Source of the DNA: Congeria kusceri
Taxonomy: Eukaryota > Mollusca > Bivalvia > Myida > Dreissenidae
Assembly (NCBI GenBank): GCA_027627225.1
Contig: CM051034.1
Span: forward strand, 11,301,761-11,365,760
Length of the DNA: 64,000 bases
Direction: 5' to 3'
Part shown: piece after piece, positions 33,291 to 45,429 of the stretch
Layout of the letters: the number at the start of each line of letters is the position of its first letter
How positions within the stretch are numbered: the first letter of the stretch is position 1
The notes under the pieces: generated by a model
What the model was told of the DNA's origin: nothing
Databases searched by the model: none
The model's input: only the letters and a program-made list of their open reading frames with translations
Position numbers and translations under genes: made by a program

Positions 33291-33895
33291 TGGTATTGCA
33301 TATGGGGTGGGAGGGGTCAAGGTCACTGTTACTAAAAATAGAAAAACGGTTTCCGCTCAATATCTTGAGAACGCATTGAGATATTTTAATGAAACTTAAT
33401 ACATATATACATTATTTTGAGACCTCGATTGGGATAGCAAATAGGGGGGTTGGGTCAAGGTCAAGGTCACTGTTATTAAATATATAAATGGTTTCCGCAA
33501 AATATGTGAGAACTCATTGAGCTATTTTAATGAAACTTAATACATAAGTACCTTATATCAAGACATTGCTTGGGATTGCATATGGGGTCAAGGTCACTGT
33601 TACTGCAAATAGAAAAACGGTTTCCGCTCAATCACTTGAGAAAGCATTACGATATTTTAATGAAACTTAATACACATATCTTATATCGAGACCTTACTTG
33701 GGTTTGCTTATGGGGTCGGTGGGGTCAAGGTCACTGTTATTAAAAGTAGAAAAACGGTTTACGCTCAATAACTTAAGAACGCATAGATATTTTCATGAAA
33801 CTTCATACGTAGATACCTTATATCGAGACCTTGCTTTACATATGTGGTAGGTGGGGTCAAGGTCAAGGTCACTGTTACTAAAAATAGAAAAACAT
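33275..33895. repeat. ~140-bp tandem repeat, about 4.5 units
   Basis: Units share GGGGTCAAGGTCACTGTTA, GAAAAACGGTTTCCGCTCAA and TATTTTAATGAAACTTAATAC. The array follows the T1 array directly and may be the tail of the same composite element. Confidence 0.8.
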
Positions 33896-34186
33896 TTGCT
33901 TAAAATTAAATAGTGTTTTTGTTTTACACCAGTATTTTAAAGACGTTTTCACACTTTGAAAAGGTGTGATATACAGCCTAAACTTAAGAATTTTAACTAA
34001 CCTTTATAAGTTAACGACTCGCTTACTGCATTGGAAATTATCTCTTCTTCAGAAAATAAACTAAAATTATATACCTTGACCTATTTTCACTATAAAATCA
34101 AACAACCCATCATATATATAGCAATACAATAAATGTATATAATCCACACTATCAGCAAATTAGTAAGGAGAAATAAAAATGAGGCC
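33896..34186. other. Non-coding AT-rich DNA
   Basis: No gene or repeat recognised. Confidence 0.4.
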
Positions 34187-34262
34187 GGTTTGACTTTGTT
34201 TTAAATTACTCTGTGGCCGGTTTGACGTTTTTGTGGCCGGTTTAACATGTGGCCGGTTTGAC
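34187..34262. repeat. Four spaced copies of GGCCGGTTTGAC
   Basis: The copies (one is GGCCGGTTTAAC) start near 34183, 34214, 34233 and 34252. GTGGCCGGTTTGAC is the fuller form. This might be part of a larger repeat or a factor-binding cluster; I cannot tell which. Confidence 0.6.
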
Positions 34263-34271
34263 TGTAATTCG

Positions 34272-34405
34272 TGCAGTCCGCACAGGCTAATTCAGAACGA
34301 CATATCCGCTTTATGATATTTTCTGTTTAAAAATAAAGTCACTTCTAAATATAAATCCACTGTAGACAGAAAGTACCGTCCTGGATTAGCCTGTGCGGAC
34401 TGCCC
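34272..34405. mobile_element. Palindromic MITE 'P', inner piece
   Basis: CAGTCCGCACAGGCTAATTC at the left and GGATTAGCCTGTGCGGACTG at the right are the inner arms of the P element. The outer GAGGCGCGTC arms are absent. Confidence 0.75.
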
Positions 34406-35389
34406 GGTTCACTGCAACAGACTGCCAGACAACAACCGACCAAGTGGTGATTCACTATATTTTAATCGCGAAACACATGATATCCAAGTGCGATAATTGG
34501 ATAATATTGCAGATTAATTTGAATATAATTGACATTGTGGATGCGTCTGTTATTTCTGACATTGCTGAAAAAAGACTTAAAATGGAACAATTCTGACAAA
34601 ATTCATAAGAGTCCAGACAATATTCAGAGGGCTATTCAGACAAGTTATTCAGACTGCATTCAGACTATAACCACAGATGCAGTTATTATTATGACCTTTA
34701 CACTAAGTACTCAGGTGGCACTTGATATTTATTAAGGTTCAATGGTTTACTCCCCTAAAATGGTTTGTCAGACATTAAATAATATGTGAATATTATAAAC
34801 ATCCAACTGGAAATGATTATAATGCAACTTTTTTCATGATATAGTACAATTGTGCTAATATAAATCAACAAAACAACATAATTTTATGCAGACAAGTATA
34901 ACAGATACATTATTTTCCATTTTCCATTTTATTATGTCTAAAAATCTCCTTAAAGTACAATGTGGTTAGGAACAGTAAACAATTTAATGATTGAGCAACT
35001 TTTCACAATTTTATGGTACAATTGTGCTTCCGTAGTTAACTTTAAAATACAGACAAATGATAAAGTACTGTTTTTCCATTTTGCAAACTCATTATATAAA
35101 ATAACATTAATGGAAGGATTATATTGTAAGGAACACAATAATAATAAGTCAAACGATTGTTGTGAAAAGGAACTTAACTTTTAGTAGTAAGAAGACATGC
35201 AGCTTAAGCCTCTAAACATATGGTCGCGAAAATATATTACAAATGCTTAAAAATGTCAAACCCTTTCAAGTGTGCAAAATCAGTTATAGTTTATTGACTT
35301 GTTTGTAACTTAAACGAAATAATACTTACAAACACAGGTTCCAAGTTTTCAGTATTCATAACATTTTTGTTTAAACATCACAATCATGA
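34406..35389. other. Non-coding AT-rich DNA
   Basis: No gene seen. Frames of 60-75 codons on both strands have no recognisable motif. Confidence 0.45.
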
Positions 35390-35830
35390 TTAAATCATTT
35401 CAAGTGCCACATTCCCCATAACTCAGTTTTGTATTTTGACATAGTTGTGCCCCTTTTTCACATAGATTTTCAGGTTAAAGTTTATATTCAAAACTTCTGT
35501 AACTTCAAATCTACAAAAGTTATTCACTTGAAATTTAGAATATACCTTAAATGTCATCAACTCCATCAAGTGCCACATTCCCAATAACTCAGTTTTACAG
35601 TTTTATATTTTGACATAGTTATGTCCCTTTTTCACATAGATTTTCAGGCTAAAGTTTATAATTAAAACTTTTGTAACTTCAAAATTACATAAGTTATTCA
35701 CTTGAAAATTAGTATATACCTTTGTCCTCAACTTCAGCTTCAAGTTCTACATTCCCCGTAACTCTGTTTTGTATTTTGACAGATATATGCCCCTTTTTCA
35801 CATAGATGTTCAGGTTATGTCCCAGGTTAT
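35390..35830 (+). repeat. T3 tandem-repeat, copy 2 (fragment, ~2.5 units)
   Basis: Units with TTTTGTATTTTGACATAGTT, GCCCCTTTTTCACATAGAT and CATCAAGTGCCACATTCCC. The end is lost. An AGCTCTTGTT at about 35971 may be a displaced terminus. Confidence 0.7.
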
Positions 35831-36480
35831 GTCCTCAGACTGTATTCAGTATTTATTCAGACAGAGATCAGACAGAATTCAGACTTGTGGTTTCTGGGTT
35901 TATGTTCAACAATTCTCACCAAATTGATATTTAAGATTGTTTTTGACCTGGAGGGGGCATATATGTTTTACAAACAGCTCTTGTTTTAATAAATAGATTA
36001 ACAAGCTTGTGCTTTTTTCAAAGTATAACTTTTCCGCATCATGAAAATGTCTAAGTCAGAATTTCTGCAACTGTAAAATTTCTAAGTGTCAATATTCCAC
36101 ATGTTCTCCGCATATAAGAAAATTCTCCACAAACCCAAATCATTTTTGCGGAAAATATGTGGAGAATCTGCGGAAACTGAAGATTTCCGCAACATTCTGA
36201 GCTAAGAGTGGTATTCATAAAAAAATCTTGATCTATTCTTTTTCAAGCTTCATGAATGTTTCTAGAATTTCAGTAATGCATGACGCCTTCATGAAGTGTA
36301 CCTTAAATCACTTCATGCATAAAACTTCATGAAGTTTGTTATTAGAGGTTTTCAAGAAGACTTCATGAATAATGCTTAATGGCATGAACAATTCTTGATC
36401 TCATGAAGTCCATTTTGACAGGGGATGTGTGTTAAGGTATTCTGCACCATACATCATGTTAATTATAAGTCATTTGAATT
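35831..36480. other. Non-coding; cluster of CTTCATGAA palindromes
   Basis: Between 36210 and 36440 the motif CTTCATGAA (or TTCATGAA) recurs six or more times. AGATCAAGA-like motifs stand near both ends (36228, 36397). This may be a diverged foldback element; a duplication was not found. Confidence 0.5.
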
Positions 36481-36915
36481 TTTAGCTGACCTGAGCACGG
36501 AGTGCTCGGTGAGTTGTTAGTATAGGGACCTTTCCTGCGTCGGCAGTCCTCCGTGTGCCACAATTGGGTTCGTTCTCACCCTGGAGACATCACTTTTTAT
36601 CCAATCTTAACCAAACTTGCACAGTTTGTGTATGACCATAAAATCTTGGACGGGATTGTTATTGGGTCAGATTACACCAGTAACACTAGAGTTATTGCCC
36701 CTTTTTCATGGAAAAAATTGCCTTTTTCCAACATAAAGACTTTATTTTCCATCCAATCTTAACCAAACTTTCACAGTTTATGTCTGACCATCAGATCTCA
36801 GCAGACGACAAAAATGGGCCAGATCGTGTTTCAAACACCAGAGTTATTTTCCTTTGTTTATAAAATATCAAAATGGACATTATTTAGGATAGAGACTTCA
36901 TTTTCCATCCCATCT

Positions 36916-37596
36916 CAGGGCTCAGCCTAGGGACAAACTTTAGGGAGAAGTCACTTCTCCCTCAGTTCAGTTTAGGGAGAAGTGAGGCCACTTCAAGAAG
37001 TGTTTTCCAAAAAGCACTTAACCATAATTTTGCTTGTTATTACCATCATCAGACCATGTCAATCATTATCATAGTACCAAGTCCATCATCATCTTCAGGT
37101 CATCATCATCATCAAAAAAAGCATCAATCAATACCACTGTACCTGAACAATGCAAGCACTGTTGATAGAGCATTAATGAATTAGCAGTCTAGAGAAAATG
37201 TCAAGGGTGTGAAAAAAAATCAGACAGTTGTTTTATTGCATTTAATAAAATTTATATTTAAATGGGGTGATGAAATACACCTCTTAGAATTAAAATGGAA
37301 ACTGTGTTACCAGGGAAATTATTGGATATTAACATGAATATTTACATCTAGTATGGATTGATATGTGTTTCGCGTATTAGGTGATTATGTGCATTTTTGA
37401 AATTTACTTTGATTACGTTGTCTATTTTATGGAAGTTGACTTCAAAGCTTTTATGACTGGTGTTTGATTGATAATTATCACTATGCGAAGTTTAAATCAG
37501 ACGGCGAAGTGGACTTTTCCTTCATGAAATGTATGGGCGATGTCAATAGCTCCAAGGCGAAGTTATCGCCCACGTCGCCTTCACGGTTATGCCCTG
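36916..37596. mobile_element. 681-bp CAGGGC-ended insertion with 5-bp CATCT duplication
   Basis: It starts CAGGGCTCAGCC and ends, in reverse complement, CAGGGCATAACC. CATCT flanks both sides (36911-36915, 37597-37601). Removing it restores the T2 unit. The interior has ATCATCATC runs and a GGCGA/TCGCC-rich stretch near 37500-37585. It is a hAT-like non-autonomous element. Confidence 0.65.
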
Positions 37597-37919
37597 CATC
37601 TTTACCAATCTTGCACATTTTGTTCATTACCATGAGATTAAAGGTTAAGTCGAATATAAGCAAAATCGGGCCAGAAACACCAGATGTATTGCCCTTTGTT
37701 TGTGAGTTTGTGAAAAAATATACAAAAATGGACATTATTCAGGATAGAGACTTCATTTTTCATCCAATCTTCCCCAGTCGTGCACATTTTGTCTATGAAC
37801 GTAAGATTACAGGAGAAGTTTAATATAAGCATGATCGGTCCAGAAACACCGGAGTTATTGCCCCTTGTGTTTGGAAAAAAACATCAACAAGTTATCAATG
37901 ATTGGCTTGCACACATGAT

Positions 37920-38460
37920 TTTTAGCTCGACTATTCGAAGAATAGGTTAGCTATCCCACTACCCCCAATGTCGGCGTCCACGTTTCAATTGGTTTATGTT
38001 TTTATTTAAAAGTTTTGTAACTTCAAAGTTATTCACTTAAAACTAACCTTTGTCATCAACTCCAGTATCAGGGGCAACATTCCCCATAACTCCCTTTGTA
38101 TTTTGACAGAGTTATGCCCCTTTGTCACATAGATTTTTTGTTTAAAGTTTATATTCAAAAGTTTAGTAACTTCAAAACTACGTAAGTTATTCACCTGAAA
38201 CTTGGAACTAACCTTTGTCATCAACTCTAGTATCAGGGGCAACATTACCCATAACTCTGTTTTGTATTTTGACAGAGTTATGCACACTTTTTACTTAGAT
38301 TTTGTGGTTAAAGTTTTTGTTCCAAAAATGTATAAACTATACAAGGCTTCACTTAAAAGTTTTGTATTTTAACAAGTTTATGCCCCTTCCACTATCCAAA
38401 ATATGTACCAACTGAAATACTTTGAATAGTCGAGCGCGCTGTCCTTGGACAGCTCTTGTT
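37920..38460 (+). repeat. T3 tandem-repeat element, copy 3 (complete ends)
   Basis: The head is TTTAGCTCGACTATTCGAAG and the tail is TTTGAATAGTCGAGCGCGCT, then the hairpin TGTCCTTGGACA and GCTCTTGTT. So a subterminal inverted repeat GCTCGACTATTC/GAATAGTCGAGC frames about 1.5 ~166-bp units. It sits in the T2 tail with no visible target duplication. Confidence 0.75.
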
Positions 38461-39010
38461 TATTCAATGTTGACCAGACTTACACAGTTTGCGTATTACC
38501 ATAAAAATTGATTGATACAATTTGATTTCCAACAGTTGCAAACCTTGCATGCAGATATTTGTACATGCAACATTGATGGCTACAGAGCCTGCATTAACAT
38601 CATTTATCATAATTGGACAAAAAATTATCAAAGAAAAAGAAAAAACTTTACCTTATAGCACATACAGCCATCGCAATTATCGCATTGCAACTAATCTCCA
38701 AAACTGTCTGCGAAAAAGACATCAAAATCTACTGTTCTGCATTTTCCAGATTTATGATTGACTTTATGAAAAGGGGTCGGGTTAGAATATCAAGATAAGT
38801 GATTTGAGAACCATAAGCGAAAACTCAGCACATTCACTACCCAACTCATACTTTAGTTAGCCCATTGCACTTATCGATGTTTTAAATCAAATTGATCCTA
38901 TCCCCCTTTGCATATTGTTCAGATACCTTAATTTTCAAACCTGTCACAACAGTATGGTCTTCATCTGTACCATTTCTCAGGTGAGCGCTTTGGACAATCA
39001 TGGCCCTCTT

Positions 39011-39176
39011 GATCGTGGATTGGGAGACAAAATGTAGTAAGAAGGTTAACCAATGATTAAATAGACTAATTTATAACTGGTATACAATAGTGACAAAACA
39101 TCGCATTTCAGTCTAAAATATGCCAAAATGTCGTATTTCATAATAAGAGGTTTTGCATAAGCAAACAAGTAAAAGA
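39011..39176. other. Non-coding
   Basis: Nothing recognised. It contains a short repeat of AAAATGTCGTATTTCA/AAAACATCGCATTTCA. Confidence 0.4.
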
Positions 39177-40870
39177 ATCAAACTGCCTCCTGTGAAAGAG
39201 CTCTGGCAACCCGTCCCTAAATGTGCCACACTTTGTTGCCTTTTTTCCACACATTTCTGTGGAAAATGTGTGGAATAGAGTGGTAATAAGTGGAATTAGT
39301 TGGCAAAGAGTGTGTCACACGGGCCGTTGGGGTGTTCTTAAATTAGTTATTGGTCATTTTGTCGTTGTTGTCTCTTTTGGTGCACCCGTGTGTGCGTTGA
39401 ATAACGACTGCAAGTCAGAGCGGCAGTGTAACTGGTTTATTAAGAAAACAGCATGGCAATGGGTCTACACACAAATAGAATTGTAAATGAAATAGTTATG
39501 AAAGTTAACACAATAAACTACATGGGAATTACTCGCTTTTAGTAAGAGGTAACATGAAGAGATGTATATTATTTTACAATATACAATTTTCTAAACATTA
39601 TAGTATTGTGTTGAAAATATATAAAACAATACTTAAACTTTATCTTAGGTAAAATTTACTTAATATTATTTCAAGTTTAATATTTAATCATTACTTTGTA
39701 AAAATTGCTTACAATAAAACAATGCTTTATAAAAACATAAAAGAAGGTCTTACCTGCAAGTCAGAGCGGCAGTGTAACTGGTTTATTAAGAAAGCAGCAT
39801 GGCAATGGGTACAGGTCCCATTTTTCTCCCGGTTTATATACCAGTGGGTTGTTGCTTGCTGCCTAGACCCGCTCTGACCCGCACGGCAGGGTTAGTGCAA
39901 TTTGACACAATGAAGGTATGTAACAATAGCTTATGTAAGCACAACCTTACATAAGATTGGGTTAAGTTGAATTAGCTTATAAAGGCTATAAAGATGTCAA
40001 ACAAGTAGCGTGTATTGAAATTCTTGATAACGACTGTTAATAGTATTGGAAATATCTTTGCATAAGATAAATTGTGTAATCTTAACAAGCAAAGTTGATA
40101 ATACTAGCATTCTTTATCAACAGTTTAATTTGCATACTAGTGTATTATTGACAAATGTTATAGACTGCCAATATTGGTAAGTTCTGTTCATGTTTCAGAT
40201 TGTATAACAAGATTGTATAACATCAATACACCATTTAAAGATTGACAATTATACAACAACAATAAATGCAATGTCAACATTGTGAAAAGTGGAATTCCAC
40301 TATTTTTATTCGGTTATGCCACATGAGTGGCAAATTTGCCAGCATTTACCACATTTAAGAAGTGGAAAACATGTGGCATTCTGTGGAAATGTGGACTTTT
40401 TGTGTGTGTGTCTGTTGCAATTGACTGGTAATGTGTGGAAATAATGGACTTAGTTTTTCTCATGGGTGTATCATGAGTGGCAAAAAATCCTTATAAGATT
40501 TGAGATGTGGAAATCAAACTGCCTCCTGTGAAAGAGCTCTGGCAACCCGTCCCTAAATGTGCCACACTTTGTTGCCTTTTTCCACACATTTCTTTGGAAA
40601 ATGTGTGGAATAGAGTGGTAATAAGTGGAATTAGTTGGCAAAGAGTGGAATTCCACTATTTTTATTCGGTTATGCCACATGAGTGGCAAATTTGCCAGCA
40701 TTTACCACATTTAAGAAGTGGAAAACATGTGGCATTCTGTGGAAATTTGGACTTTTTTTTGTGTGTCTGTTGCAATTGACTGGTAATGTGTGGAAATAAT
40801 GGACTTAGTTTTTTTCATGGGTGTATCATGAGTGGCGAAAAATCCTTATAAGATTTGAGATGTGGAAATC
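39177..40870. repeat. A-B-A-B tandem duplication with ~980-bp insertion
   Basis: Segment A (starts near TCAAACTGCCTCCTGTGAAA) is present at 39177-39312 and 40505-40648, almost identical. Segment B (starts GTGGAATTCCACTATTTTTA) is present at 40290-40505 and 40645-40867. The expected A-B junction is broken in the first copy by 39313-40289. That insert carries a ~59-bp direct repeat (GCAAGTCAGAGCGGCAGTGT...) at 39410 and 39757. I see no gene; frames such as 39223-39486 straddle the junction. Confidence 0.8.
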
Positions 40871-42322
40871 AGTGGAAAATGGGACTTGGTAATTTTTTGG
40901 TTACCTCATGAATGTTATTGAAGGATAGAAATTGAGTGTTTTAAGTGTTTGTAAAGTGATTTTTTCAAAAGTACTAAAGTTACTGTTTTTGTTTGTTGCT
41001 TAACATAGGATTCAACATGATGCAATTTATATAATAAATCAATCAATCAATAGAACAATGCATTTTTTTATTTATGTATACTTAAATATAATACAAATTA
41101 AAATACAGTTTTATCTTCAACACTTGAAATAGCTACATAAACTGTAAAATAAAATAACATTTCATTAAAAGTTGTGTTGAAGTTTAAGACCATGAAAAAT
41201 ATATTACCTTAACTTTCTGTTTTTATGATACCATCATAACAATATTAGTTTTTTGCCTGGTTAGTGATTTAACAAATTCAATAAATACTGAAACCATTGC
41301 ATGATTTTGTTTAGGAGGAAAGCTCCGACGAACTTTGCAAAATGCGATTTTATTTACTAAAGCAAACCATGGCAAAGTTGTAACAAAGGGCGACAACTGT
41401 TGTATACAAACGGTTAAACAACACTAATACTATTGGCATTGCTGCCTGGACTGGTTCAGCGGTTGTAATAGAATATTAAAATAACATGTCTCGAGGCCAG
41501 ATCCCAGTCTAGTTACTGCCTTCAAAACGAAACGTTAAATATTATTCGAAAAAACACGATTATTTAAAAGAAACATTTCCAAAGGGCAAAAAAAAATTAT
41601 GGTCAGGGGGGAAAAAACATGGTCGGCCGGGTTAGTGGAAACAAACAACTTTTTTATTTAAGCCTAACGGATGATGACAAGTGAAGCGGATTAATTACTT
41701 TGCGATATAGGTACACATACATGAAACATTCAAGAAAATGTAGGGCTCATTTTTATTACGAATGGATATGATACTGTGTAAAAGTAGTTCTATGTCACAG
41801 TAAGATATCTACAATTTTAATAATTTGCTACACAAGAATTTTATGTTCATCATGAAAATAATATCCCATCTAACACTTGAAGCAAAATGGACAAAATAAA
41901 TAAAACAATACTTAGTATAAGAAAAGTCCCCAAGTTGTTTTTGTAAGATCTTATGTTTTGTAACAACTTGTACCAGCAAAAAATATTTATATTAAAGTTC
42001 TGCCAATTTTTATACCGGTTTTATTTTTTCTCAATTAGTGAGATATCATGATGTATAAATCCATTGATACTGGATCGTTCCCAAGGTGTGATATGTCTGG
42101 CACATATTGCAATATATATTGATATATCAGTTTATTTAATTCTAAGTAGTGAAATATAGAAAAAATATCAGTGAGATATATCCCTATATCACTCACAGTG
42201 AGGGACTACTTTTTGGGTCCCGATTTTATACAACAAATGAAACGGACCGTCATCGATGCCCGGCTGAAAAACTGTTAAAAAATGATGTAATTATTTTGAC
42301 GTCATGACGTTATGATTACCGC
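40871..42322. other. Non-coding AT-rich DNA
   Basis: No gene seen. Around 41590-41680 a piece (GGAAACAAACAACTTTTTTA, GCCTAACGG) resembles one arm of the MITE at 50179-50524. Confidence 0.45.
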
Positions 42323-42973
42323 CAGTGCTACAGATAATTGTTCAGGCAAACAGTTTTTCACTTCCTAATTTTGTAATAAAATCGTTTTCTTACTGACCAC
42401 CTTCAAGACTAATTAGTTTTATCAATTTTTAAATAGTTTACAGTCTAAAGTTTACAATTTAAAAATCAGCTTTTTTTCATCCATTACACGTTTGCTTGTT
42501 GAAAAGCTGTCAAATTTAGTTCACTATTTCATAAATGGTTGCAAATTACTGTAATAAATGAACAATAAATGGAGAATTTTGCCATTGAACAATATTTAAA
42601 TTACAAAATCAATGTGGATAGACAGAAGTTTGTTTTTGATTTTCAATTCAACCATGTTTTTCTTTCAACGTTGGTTCCAAGTCAAAACAGTTACACGTCT
42701 GGTTCCCAATTCTTACACTCTACCCTGAATATCTGGTTGATAAGGACGCAAAAGTAGGGAACCAGACAAGTCAAAATGGTCTCTATTTTGATGCGGTGCT
42801 ATAGTAATGATTAACTCAGGCAAATAATCCTTGTCAACAAAAACGATAAAAATGTGGTTGCAATTCGTTTTTGAAGATTAATTAGTTTTTTAACGATAAC
42901 ATTTTAAAATTAAATCTTTTTTCTAGAAAATCAATTCGTTTTAACGAAAAAACTATGCTTATCTGTAGCACTG
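42323..42973 (-). mobile_element. Internally deleted hAT derivative (651 bp)
   Basis: Perfect 15-bp TIRs CAGTGCTACAGATAA at both ends, the same as the hAT element at 11306-14349. Both subterminal regions also match it: TTTTTCACTTCC on the left, and GCAATTCGTTTT, AATTAGTTTTTTAACG and AAATCTTTTTTC on the right. GGGAACCAGACAAGTCAAAA matches the region just upstream of the transposase. The flanking 8-mers ATTACCGC and ATTCCAGC agree at six of eight positions. The whole transposase gene is missing. Confidence 0.88.
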
Positions 42974-43501
42974 ATTCCAGCGATATTTTCCAATAATATG
43001 TACAAAAAGGTTAATAAAGCATAAAATAAAAAGAAAATTTGTTTCCAGCGTGATAACGGGTGATATCATCACTGGAAAGGGAGACAATTAATATCCTCTA
43101 TATATTGTTGCAAGCCTAGTAATTACGCAGTTACCTTGTTAGTAATTACGCAGTTACCATGTTACTCATCGGTAGTTTCGTTGTATGAAATTCATGTATA
43201 AATTATTGTGCCATTGATCGTGATAGTTGAATATAAAAGGAAGATAATCCCTTCTGTTTGAAATCGTGTTTTCCGTTCTGTATAAAACAATCAGTATTCA
43301 AACCATAATAGCAACAACTAAGGCCAAAGATTTTTAATTTTCAGTTTCTCGGACTTTTTTGGCAAACTGTCTTGTTGGAGGCAAAAATAAAACGTAACAA
43401 TAACAATTATAATACAAGGCAACGTTTGTTATTTAAACATGCATATAAAGTCAATATGATTTACGTTGAATAAATATATGTTTCACTGCGTTTTTACATT
43501 A
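42974..43501. other. Non-coding; short direct repeat
   Basis: GTAATTACGCAGTTACC occurs twice (about 43119 and 43141). No gene seen. Confidence 0.45.
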
Positions 43502-44466
43502 CTGGTTAGCGACCCATTTTCGCCCGGAAATGGAGGTCTTTGTCGTCTTAGATGTGTCTAACTCATCTGTTGTAATGAAACTTGGCACAAGCAATGTTAG
43601 GCACCTAAGACAAAAAACAGTAGTATTTGTTTCATGATCCATTCACACATATCGAAAAATATCACGTGCGAAAGCACCTACAATTTAATGCATAATTGTT
43701 AATAGCTATACCAGTTATTCGCCCACCTTAATAAAACAGATTTTCTTCCTGCAAATATATTAAAATGAATTTTTGTAATATTATTTCATTTAAGAACAGC
43801 GTTTGTGATAAAATGGCATGTTAAAATCTGCACACAATCACTACACGTATCAAAATTTTACAATTGGCAGTTTGCAATTTTCTTGATACTGAATAAAATA
43901 TATTGTTTTCCAACATAAATTCTATATGAAGGATATACTCAACGATAAAACAAGTTATTTATTCAGTTGATATTAAACTTATAAAGAGTACCCTAACTTA
44001 TTTCCGAGAGGCTCACTTAAAAATAGAAGAGATAGAGTACTGCAGTAAATTTTGTAAAAACACCATTTTGTTTTACACTTTTAACAATTCAATTATAACA
44101 AGTTAAAATTGGAATAGGTCGTTAACATATCTAGATTCAGTCATGATTCACTCACAAAACAATCTTCTGGAAGTAAAAAGAATAACAGAAAAAATAACCC
44201 CTTTTCAGTGCCTCAAACAAATGAGCGCGTGCGTGATGACGTCAGCCCCCGCGTCATCCTGACAATGTCAGATATGCATCGTTTGTTTACATAGATATAA
44301 TTATAATGAATTCATACCAATTTCTGCAATAATCGGCTCAAGTTTAGCATAACAAACAGGCAAATTTAATTCCAGACTGGATAATAGTATTTGTTTATTG
44401 TTTTGACCGTTTTTATTCACTAGTGGGCGAATAATTGGTACGGGCGAAAAATAGGTCGCTAACCAG
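43502..44466. mobile_element. TA-flanked MITE (965 bp) with CTGGTTAGCGACC ends
   Basis: CTGGTTAGCGACCCATTTTC on the left and CTGGTTAGCGACCTATTTTT on the right (reverse complement), with TA at 43500-43501 and 44467-44468. A second inverted pair inside (CCAGTTATTCGCCCAC and CCAATTATTCGCCCAC) begins about 205 bp from the left end. Non-coding. Confidence 0.75.
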
Positions 44467-44532
44467 TATAACTGATAAGTTGAAAACTCCAAATATCTTA
44501 AAGAATGCGGCATTATTAGAAAAAATATATTT

Positions 44533-44765
44533 GAGGCGTGTCATGGGAAAACCAGACTTAATGCATGTGTGTGAAGTGTTGTCCTGAATTAGCCTGTGCA
44601 TTCCGCACAGGTTAATCCAGGACGACGCTATTATCTTTTATGGTATTTTCTGTTTCAAGCAAGTCTCTTCTAAACTAAATCCACAGTAGGCAGACTGCAA
44701 GGCTTATCTGGAACGACACTTAACGCACATGCTTTAAGTCCGGTTTACCCATGACACGCCTCATT
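44533..44765. mobile_element. Palindromic MITE 'P', copy
   Basis: GAGGCGTGTCATGGGAAAAC on the left and its complement on the right. The usual CTTAATGCATGTGTG and ATTCCGCACAGG segments are present. Confidence 0.8.
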
Positions 44766-44998
44766 TTATAAAATTTCATTTTTCTGGTATTATTTTTACA
44801 CTATTGGTTGTGTTTCAATTTTTGTTTATTTATTTTGAAATCGGGTTGGCAGATCCGAGAAACTTAATATCAACCAACTCTAGCCTAAACTGCATGAAAC
44901 TATTTGTTAATTGAATTTTGTACTGACACGTATTTCTTTGTGATCTCACATATATAAAGTTTTAATGCCTAATGCTACAATGCCATTTATGGTTTCAG

Positions 44999-45129
44999 AT
45001 TGTCGTAAGTGATGATGACGACGAAGATGACAATTTCTTCATTCCAAGAAAAATGACGACCGATAGTTCATTACCGCAAATTGTGTACACACCAAGAGCT
45101 GAAAAGGAATTATTCAATAAGAAGTTCAG
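44999..45129 (+). CDS. Host gene exon (internal): acidic SIM-containing segment
   Basis: The acceptor GGTTTCAG ends at 44998; the donor TTCAG|GTTAGC is at 45129/45130. The frame is open for 43 codons plus two bases. It begins IVVSDDDDEDDNFFIP, a hydrophobic triplet followed by acidic residues, which is the classical SUMO-interacting motif. The split codon AG|T joins in frame to 45958. Earlier exons were not recognised; they may lie upstream of this window's readable signals. Confidence rests on splice sites, phase and continuity with the next exon. Confidence 0.65.
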
Positions 45130-45218
45130 GTTAGCACAATAAATTTTTATGTTCTATGTTTTATTCCCTTTACATTAAACTTTTAATGACTTGCCTATTT
45201 GGGCATAAATTTCACTAC

Positions 45219-45412
45219 CCGGCCTGGCCACATAACTTGTGTGAGGATTGGTCATGAAATAATTTCTACGGCCATTCTCTCCCTACCTCTGATTCAATTA
45301 GGGCAGATGTCAGTTTCTGGCATAAGCATGTGCACATGTAACTGACCGCCATGATATGACTGAAAATACTGCTAAAATGGTGAAAAATCCAACAAACAAA
45401 CAAATAATGGAA
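45219..45412 (+). mobile_element. 5'-truncated tRNA-SINE (same family as 57384)
   Basis: It starts within the B-box side (CCCGGCCTGGCCACATAACT) and continues GGATTGGTCATGAAAT, TTCTACGGCCATTCTC and GACCGCCATGATATGACTGA. It ends in a CAAACAAACAAAT tail. It lies in the intron after 45129. Confidence 0.8.
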
Positions 45413-45429
45413 TATCAGGTTGACTTCAG

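Larger units (their letters stand above)
36482..39010 (+). repeat. T2 tandem-repeat element, copy 2, with two insertions
   Basis: The head is AGCTGACCTGAGCACGGAGT, then TATAGGGACCTTTCC as in copy 1, then T2 units at 36595-36915 and 37597-37918. The tail resumes at 38461 and matches copy 1 (GTTGACCA.ACTTACACAG; TTTGATTTCCAACAGTTGCA). A candidate 3' end is CTCAGGTGAGCGCTTTGG plus CATGGCCCTCTTG at 38967-39005. Elements at 36916-37596 and 37920-38460 interrupt it. Confidence 0.65.
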
